Shown here piece after piece: positions 60,079 through 64,000 of a stretch of 64,000 bases of DNA (position 1 is the stretch's first letter; every line of letters begins with the position of its first letter). The DNA is from Oceanimonas baumannii (GTDB lineage Bacteria; Pseudomonadota; Gammaproteobacteria; Enterobacterales; Aeromonadaceae), in contig NZ_NQJF01000010.1 in assembly GCF_002245495.1 (NCBI RefSeq), forward strand, positions 124,001-188,000, given 5' to 3'. The notes beneath the pieces were generated by a model. The model saw only the letters and a list, made by a program, of their open reading frames with translations. It made no database searches and had not been told where the DNA came from. Both the position numbers and the translations under genes were made by a program.

Positions 60079-61716
60079 CTATTGCGTGACTCTCCGCCAT
60101 CCCAGCCACCATACAACCAAAGTCAGCACCATACCAGACAGGGCCAGCCGACTTTCATCCATGCCCAGCAAAAGGGTACTGGCCAGCAGAGTAGACGCCC
60201 CCATCACCAGTAAATACTGCCCCTGACCGCGACGCCGGTGATGAGTGGCATTATGCTCATAAAGCCCCGCCATCTGGCGTTGCTGTAATTTGGCCTGGCG
60301 CAAGGCATCGTATACCAACTCAGGAATTTCCGGCAGCTTTTCGGCCCAGTAAGGGGCCTTTTCCCTGACGCCGTTAATGACCGCCTTATAGCCCACCTGT
60401 TTCTGCATCCAGTCTTCCAGAAATGGCTTGGCCGTTTTCCAGAGGTCCAGCTGAGGATAAAGCTGGCGACCGACGCCTTCTACATAAAGCAGGGTTTTCT
60501 GCAGCAACACCAGTTGTGGCTGCACCGCCATATTAAAACGGCGGGCAGTATTAAACAGATTAAGCAGCACATGGCCAAAGGAAATCTCGGACAAGGGCTT
60601 TTCAAAAATAGGTTCGAGCACGGTACGAATGGCCGACTCAAATTCTTCCACTTTGGTATCAGATGGCACCCAGCCAGACTCGACGTGCAACTCGGCCACT
60701 TTGCGGTAGTCCCGGTTGAAGAAAGCCAGGAAGTTTTCCGCCAGATAACGTTTGTCGTCCCGATTCAGGGTACCGACAATGCCGCAGTCAATACCAATCC
60801 ACTGCGGGTCTTCCGGGTGTTCGTAAGACACAAAAATGTTACCCGGGTGCATATCCGCATGAAAAAAGCTGTCACGGAATACCTGGGTAAAAAACACTTC
60901 GACCCCCCGCTCCGCAAGCAATTGCATATTGGTGCCATTGGCGATCAGAGCATCAGTGTCAGAGACAGGGATACCGTAAATACGCTCCATCACCAGCACA
61001 TTTTCGTGGCAGTAGCTGGAATAAATTTCCGGTACGTAGAGAGTCCGTGAACCTTCAAAGTTGCGCCGCAGCTGAATGGCATTGGCTCCCTCACGCAACA
61101 GGTTAAGCTCATCAAGCAAGGTCTTGCGGTATTCTTCAACGACCTCCACCGGTCTCAGACGGCTACTGCGTTCAGGTACCAGACGGGCAATCAGGGTCGC
61201 CATAGAATGCATCAGGCTGACATCGGCATCAATGACCCGCTTAATACCCGGGCGAATTACTTTAATGACGATCTCCTGACCGGTTTTCAGCCGGGCAGTA
61301 TGAACCTGAGCGATCGACGCCGAAGCCAGCGGATTTTCGTCAAAATCGTCAAACAGGGCTTCAATCGGCTGGCCCAGACTAAGCTCAATCTGCTGACGGG
61401 CCAGTTTGCCGTCAAAAGGCGGTACTCTGTCCTGCAGCAAAGCAAGCTCTTCGGCGATGTCTGGCGGCAGCAGGTCCCGACGAGTGGAGAGCATCTGGCC
61501 AAACTTGATAAATACCGGCCCCAGCTGCTCCAGCGTCAGACGGATACGCTTGCCCCGGGACAGATCCGGATGCTTGTTCTTCAGCCAGAACAGACTTTTT
61601 CGAGCCATGCGCGCCGGCCAGATCTGCAGCCGGGCCGGGATCAACTCATCCAGGCCATAGTCGAACAGGGTACGGCCAATCTGATAAAGACGGCGCAGCT
61701 CCCGCAATTTTCTCAT
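60079..61716 (-). CDS. ubiB: Ubiquinone biosynthesis regulatory ATPase/kinase-like protein UbiB
   Basis: A 545-residue ADCK/ABC1-family protein. The KxGQ motif ([23 protein letters not shown]) and atypical kinase residues ([24 protein letters not shown]) are clear, and two C-terminal membrane helices end the protein. Needed for ubiquinone synthesis, probably by extracting lipid intermediates. The start overlaps the ubiJ stop by four bases. Confidence 0.95.
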   Translation of the reverse strand: MRKLRELRRLYQIGRTLFDYGLDELIPARLQIWPARMARKSLFWLKNKHPDLSRGKRIRLTLEQLGPVFIKFGQMLSTRRDLLPPDIAEELALLQDRVPPFDGKLARQQIELSLGQPIEALFDDFDENPLASASIAQVHTARLKTGQEIVIKVIRPGIKRVIDADVSLMHSMATLIARLVPERSSRLRPVEVVEEYRKTLLDELNLLREGANAIQLRRNFEGSRTLYVPEIYSSYCHENVLVMERIYGIPVSDTDALIANGTNMQLLAERGVEVFFTQVFRDSFFHADMHPGNIFVSYEHPEDPQWIGIDCGIVGTLNRDDKRYLAENFLAFFNRDYRKVAELHVESGWVPSDTKVEEFESAIRTVLEPIFEKPLSEISFGHVLLNLFNTARRFNMAVQPQLVLLQKTLLYVEGVGRQLYPQLDLWKTAKPFLEDWMQKQVGYKAVINGVREKAPYWAEKLPEIPELVYDALRQAKLQQRQMAGLYEHNATHHRRRGQGQYLLVMGASTLLASTLLLGMDESRLALSGMVLTLVVWWLGWRRVTQ

Positions 61717-62330
61717 GAATGGGTCACCTTGTCGGTCAATGCCGCCAGGCGTCCCTGCAGGCGGTTCAGTCGTTTATTCAGATCGTCGACTTCGTCACCA
61801 AAGTCGGTCAGCTCCAGTGGCCCCACCGCCAGCCGGGCCTCTTCCCGCACATACTCACCCAGGTGTGTCTGAGCTCCGGCCAAACGATGAGTCAGGGACA
61901 CTTTTGCTTCGCGACCATGGCGACAAAGCAGGTGAGCCAGTACGTCACCGGTATAAGGCACCAGATATGCTTCAATATCCAGCGGGTTATCACGCAACAA
62001 GGAGCTCAGATCCTGCCAGGGCTGCGGATCACCTTCGAGATCAAGTCGTCCGTCACGGATGTACTGCATCAACAGGCCCTTGTCCTTGAGTAACCCGAGC
62101 GCACTGAGTGAAAGGCTGAGATGACTGTCCACTTGACCTTCATAATTACCCAGCATCTCCAGGCGCTCACCGGTAAATACCAGGTAAAAACTGGTCAGCT
62201 CTGTCAGTGTCAGTTGTAAAACTTTGCCTTGCAGCGACTTCAGATGCAGAGCTCCGCCGGTGCTCTGCAGCCAATGATTAAGTGCAGTTTCCAGAGTACC
62301 GTTCAGTAACGGCAACAGCAGTGCCTTCAT
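61713..62330 (-). CDS. ubiJ: Ubiquinone biosynthesis accessory factor UbiJ
   Basis: A 205-residue protein with an N-terminal SCP2-like lipid-binding domain ([27 protein letters not shown]...) and a C-terminal helix ([15 protein letters not shown]) that may pair with UbiK. It sits between ubiE and ubiB with start and stop overlaps, as in other gammaproteobacteria. Confidence 0.94.
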   Translation of the reverse strand: MKALLLPLLNGTLETALNHWLQSTGGALHLKSLQGKVLQLTLTELTSFYLVFTGERLEMLGNYEGQVDSHLSLSLSALGLLKDKGLLMQYIRDGRLDLEGDPQPWQDLSSLLRDNPLDIEAYLVPYTGDVLAHLLCRHGREAKVSLTHRLAGAQTHLGEYVREEARLAVGPLELTDFGDEVDDLNKRLNRLQGRLAALTDKVTHS

Positions 62331-63085
62331 CAGAACTTGAACCCACGGTGCAGTGCCACTATGCCATCGGTCATATTAAAATATTCCACCTGTTCCAGCC
62401 CTGCCTGTTCCATCATTTGCTTAAGGGTCTCCTGATCCGGGTGCATACGAATCGATTCAGCAAGATACTGGTAGCTGCCACTGTCCTGAACGACCAGCGA
62501 GCCCATTCTGGGCAGCACATTAAAGGAATAGAAATCATACAGCTTGCTCATGATCTCGTGCTGCGGCTTTGAAAACTCCAGTACCAGCAAACGGCCGCCC
62601 GGTTTCAGCACCCGCTGCATGGAAGCCAATGCCTTATCTTTATTCGTCACATTACGCAGACCAAAGGCGATGGTGATCAGATCGAAATGATTGTCGGGGA
62701 AGGGCAGCGCCTCGGCGTTGGCCTGCACATAGGCGATATTGCTACCCAGTCCCTTGTTGCGCAGCTTGTCCCGGCCAACCTTGAGCATAGAATCATTGAT
62801 GTCGGCCAGTACCACTTGGCCCTGTTCGCCCACCATGCGGGAAAACTTTGCGGTCAGATCACCGGTACCACCGGCCAGATCCAGTACCTTCTGGCCTGGA
62901 CGAACGCCGGAGCAGTCAATAGTAAAACGTTTCCACAGACGGTGAATGCCAAAGGACATCAGGTCGTTCATCACGTCGTACTTGGCCGCTACCGAATGGA
63001 AAACGCTGGCCACCATTTGCTCTTTTTCATCGGCGTTCACGGTTTGATAACCGAAGTCGGTCGTCGACTTGTGCTGTTCTGACAT
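62330..63085 (-). CDS. ubiE: Ubiquinone/menaquinone methyltransferase UbiE
   Basis: A 251-residue SAM-dependent methyltransferase starting at ATG 63085 ([16 protein letters not shown]); a TTG six bases upstream is less likely. It has [25 protein letters not shown], the SAM loop [10 protein letters not shown] and [12 protein letters not shown]-methylates the quinone ring in both ubiquinone and menaquinone pathways. First gene of ubiE-ubiJ-ubiB. Confidence 0.96.
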   Translation of the reverse strand: MSEQHKSTTDFGYQTVNADEKEQMVASVFHSVAAKYDVMNDLMSFGIHRLWKRFTIDCSGVRPGQKVLDLAGGTGDLTAKFSRMVGEQGQVVLADINDSMLKVGRDKLRNKGLGSNIAYVQANAEALPFPDNHFDLITIAFGLRNVTNKDKALASMQRVLKPGGRLLVLEFSKPQHEIMSKLYDFYSFNVLPRMGSLVVQDSGSYQYLAESIRMHPDQETLKQMMEQAGLEQVEYFNMTDGIVALHRGFKF

Positions 63086-63143
63086 TCTCAAGACACCTGT
63101 AAAAATCGAAGTAAGGCAGTGTACTGCAAATGCCCGGGCCGGA

Positions 63144-63530
63144 CTAACGGGAAGCCAGCAGGCTTTGAGTGATCTGCATTCCCAGAAAAGTGAATATCAT
63201 ACAGCAAACCACATTGAGGCACACATTCAGCCCGGCCTTAAACCACTGCCCATGTTCAAGCAACAGCACGGTATCGAGAGAAAAAGAAGAAAAGGTAGTC
63301 AATGCACCCAGCATGCCCACCATAATAAAAGGACGCCATGAATGCGCACTGAGCACCTGCTGCTGTACCAGAATAAAGATAACTCCCATCAGCAGGGAGC
63401 CAATCAGATTAACGGTAAGGATACCAAAGGGAAAAGAACGGCCCAGCAGGCGCCCCATCAGATCGGTAATAACAAAGCGTAATACGGCACCGGTGGCACC
63501 GCCGAGGGCAATAAAAAGCAGAGTTTTCAT
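63144..63530 (-). CDS. crcB: Fluoride ion exporter CrcB/Fluc
   Basis: A 128-residue protein with four membrane helices and the Fluc motifs [10 protein letters not shown] and [10 protein letters not shown]. It works as a dual-topology dimer to expel fluoride. I looked for a fluoride riboswitch in the 70-base leader and did not find one. Confidence 0.94.
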   Translation of the reverse strand: MKTLLFIALGGATGAVLRFVITDLMGRLLGRSFPFGILTVNLIGSLLMGVIFILVQQQVLSAHSWRPFIMVGMLGALTTFSSFSLDTVLLLEHGQWFKAGLNVCLNVVCCMIFTFLGMQITQSLLASR

Positions 63531-63602
63531 AAATAACCGACGTAAAAAGAGCTGAGCATCAGTGTACGCCGGTCGGACTCAAAAACCCATGGCGCAGACG
63601 GC

Positions 63603-63803
63603 TCAGGCCTGGCGCTCTCGCTTGACACGTACTGACTCGCCGGCAACACCGAAATCCTGAGTGGCGATATCCTGCAGCAGAATGCGCACAGTTTCAGGCT
63701 TTACACCCAGGGCACGCACGCAGGCATCGGTCACTTCGCTGATCAGCGCTTCCTTCTGCTCATTACTGCGACCTTCAATCAGAGCGATATTAAGAATCGG
63801 CAT
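63603..63803 (-). CDS. 4-oxalocrotonate tautomerase family protein
   Basis: A 66-residue protein. The catalytic proline follows the initiator Met (MPILNIALIEGRS), and the region VTDACVRALGVKPETVRILLQDI is typical of 4-OT/DmpI-like tautomerases. AAGGAATAAATC precedes the ATG. No aromatic degradation genes lie nearby. Confidence 0.9.
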   Translation of the reverse strand: MPILNIALIEGRSNEQKEALISEVTDACVRALGVKPETVRILLQDIATQDFGVAGESVRVKRERQA

Positions 63804-63889
63804 GATTTATTCCTTTATGTATCTGGAAAGTTAGCCGATATTAGAGTTAAAAATGTGAGTTGAGTCAAACTTTTTGAAAGGACGTGTAA

Positions 63890-63920
63890 AAATAAAAAAG
63901 CCCTTCATATCTGTGAAGGG
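63890..63920 (-). terminator. Terminator for a transcript entering from beyond the right edge
   Basis: AAAGCCCTTCA and TGAAGGGCTTT pair around TATCTG. On the minus strand the stem is followed by TTTTATTTTT, so it should stop leftward transcription coming from past position 64000. No gene for it is visible in the window. Confidence 0.65.
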
Positions 63921-63934
63921 CTTTTAAATTGGGT

Positions 63935-64000
63935 GACTGGCCCGCCTCGCCCTACTTTCACTGCAAAGCAGTCGCTTCGCTGGGTTTACCTTTGCCATGT
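63935..64000 (-). other. Unassigned structured sequence cut by the window edge
   Basis: Read on the minus strand this ends in TGAAAGTAGGGCGAGGCGGGCC and contains ACTGC-AAA-GCAGT. The TGAAAGTAGG part recalls the 3' end of 5S rRNA, but the rest does not fit. It could be a repeat of the kind seen near csdA, or the 3' end of an RNA. Too little is present to decide. Confidence 0.25.

Noticed and set aside
63531-63602. Fluoride riboswitch before crcB
   Set aside because: The leader is only about 70 bases long and lacks the conserved GGNGAUG and CUGAUG-type segments.
63940-64000. 5S rRNA gene
   Set aside because: Only a ten-base stretch resembles the 5S 3' end; the neighbouring helix strands do not match, and the sequence is cut by the edge.

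Overview
The window is chromosomal DNA from a gammaproteobacterium, most likely a marine or estuarine member of the Aeromonadales (Oceanimonas/Oceanisphaera/Zobellella-like). I infer this from the housekeeping gene order (rho-trxA / rhlB-gppA; tatABCD-hemB; ubiE-ubiJ-ubiB-tatABC; ubiD-fre) and the moderately high GC content. No rRNA or tRNA gene can be read with confidence. The taxonomic call is inference.

Layout. 1-3450: a LacI-family regulator cut by the window edge, a type B ribosomal protein L31 with a candidate Zur site, and an AT-rich, probably acquired anti-phage dCTP deaminase (AvcD/DcdV type) with a structured leader where the AvcI antitoxin RNA would be expected. 3471-8181: a nitric oxide defence module. 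NorR diverges from a ytfE-norB operon, with a consensus sigma-54 promoter and a 36-bp perfect inverted repeat between them. 8348-12592: small accessory genes (GFA/Mss4-like protein, pirin, FAD oxidoreductase, Qnr-shaped pentapeptide protein, and an ArsC-like protein with ArsR). 12589-18400: a LysR regulator and two divergent FepA/IrgA-like TonB receptors, each with the same Fur box. 18475-26500: a CJM1_0395-type putative metalloprotease, a macA-macB-outer-membrane-factor export operon, a MocR regulator and a divergent DMT exporter. 26544-28904: a YgjP-like peptidase and tsdB-tsdA (thiosulfate dehydrogenase). 29036-41242: YbdG-type channel, two glutathione transferases, a DUF3360 permease, SbcCD nuclease, a DMT transporter, a MarR regulator, cytochrome c5 and an unknown membrane protein.

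From 41232 on the window is mostly core genome: rep; csdA-csdE and tcdA, split by a GIY-YIG gene and arrays of variable hairpins; ilvC/ilvY; ubiK; fre and ubiD; rho; trxA; rhlB; gppA; hemB; tatABCD; ubiEJB; crcB; a 4-OT tautomerase. The last ~100 bases contain a terminator and a truncated structured sequence whose transcript would enter from beyond the right edge.

The genes fall into working units: NO sensing and detoxification (norR/ytfE/norB), Fur-controlled siderophore uptake (two receptors), tripartite export (macAB plus OMF), thiosulfate oxidation or tetrathionate reduction (tsdBA), double-strand-break processing (sbcCD), sulfur transfer to tRNA modification (csdA/csdE/tcdA), ubiquinone synthesis (ubiE, ubiJ, ubiB, ubiK, ubiD) and Tat export. 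The most notable items are the AvcID-like defence locus, the hairpin arrays flanking the csd genes, the ArsC-like protein that lost its catalytic arginine, and the NorR control region.
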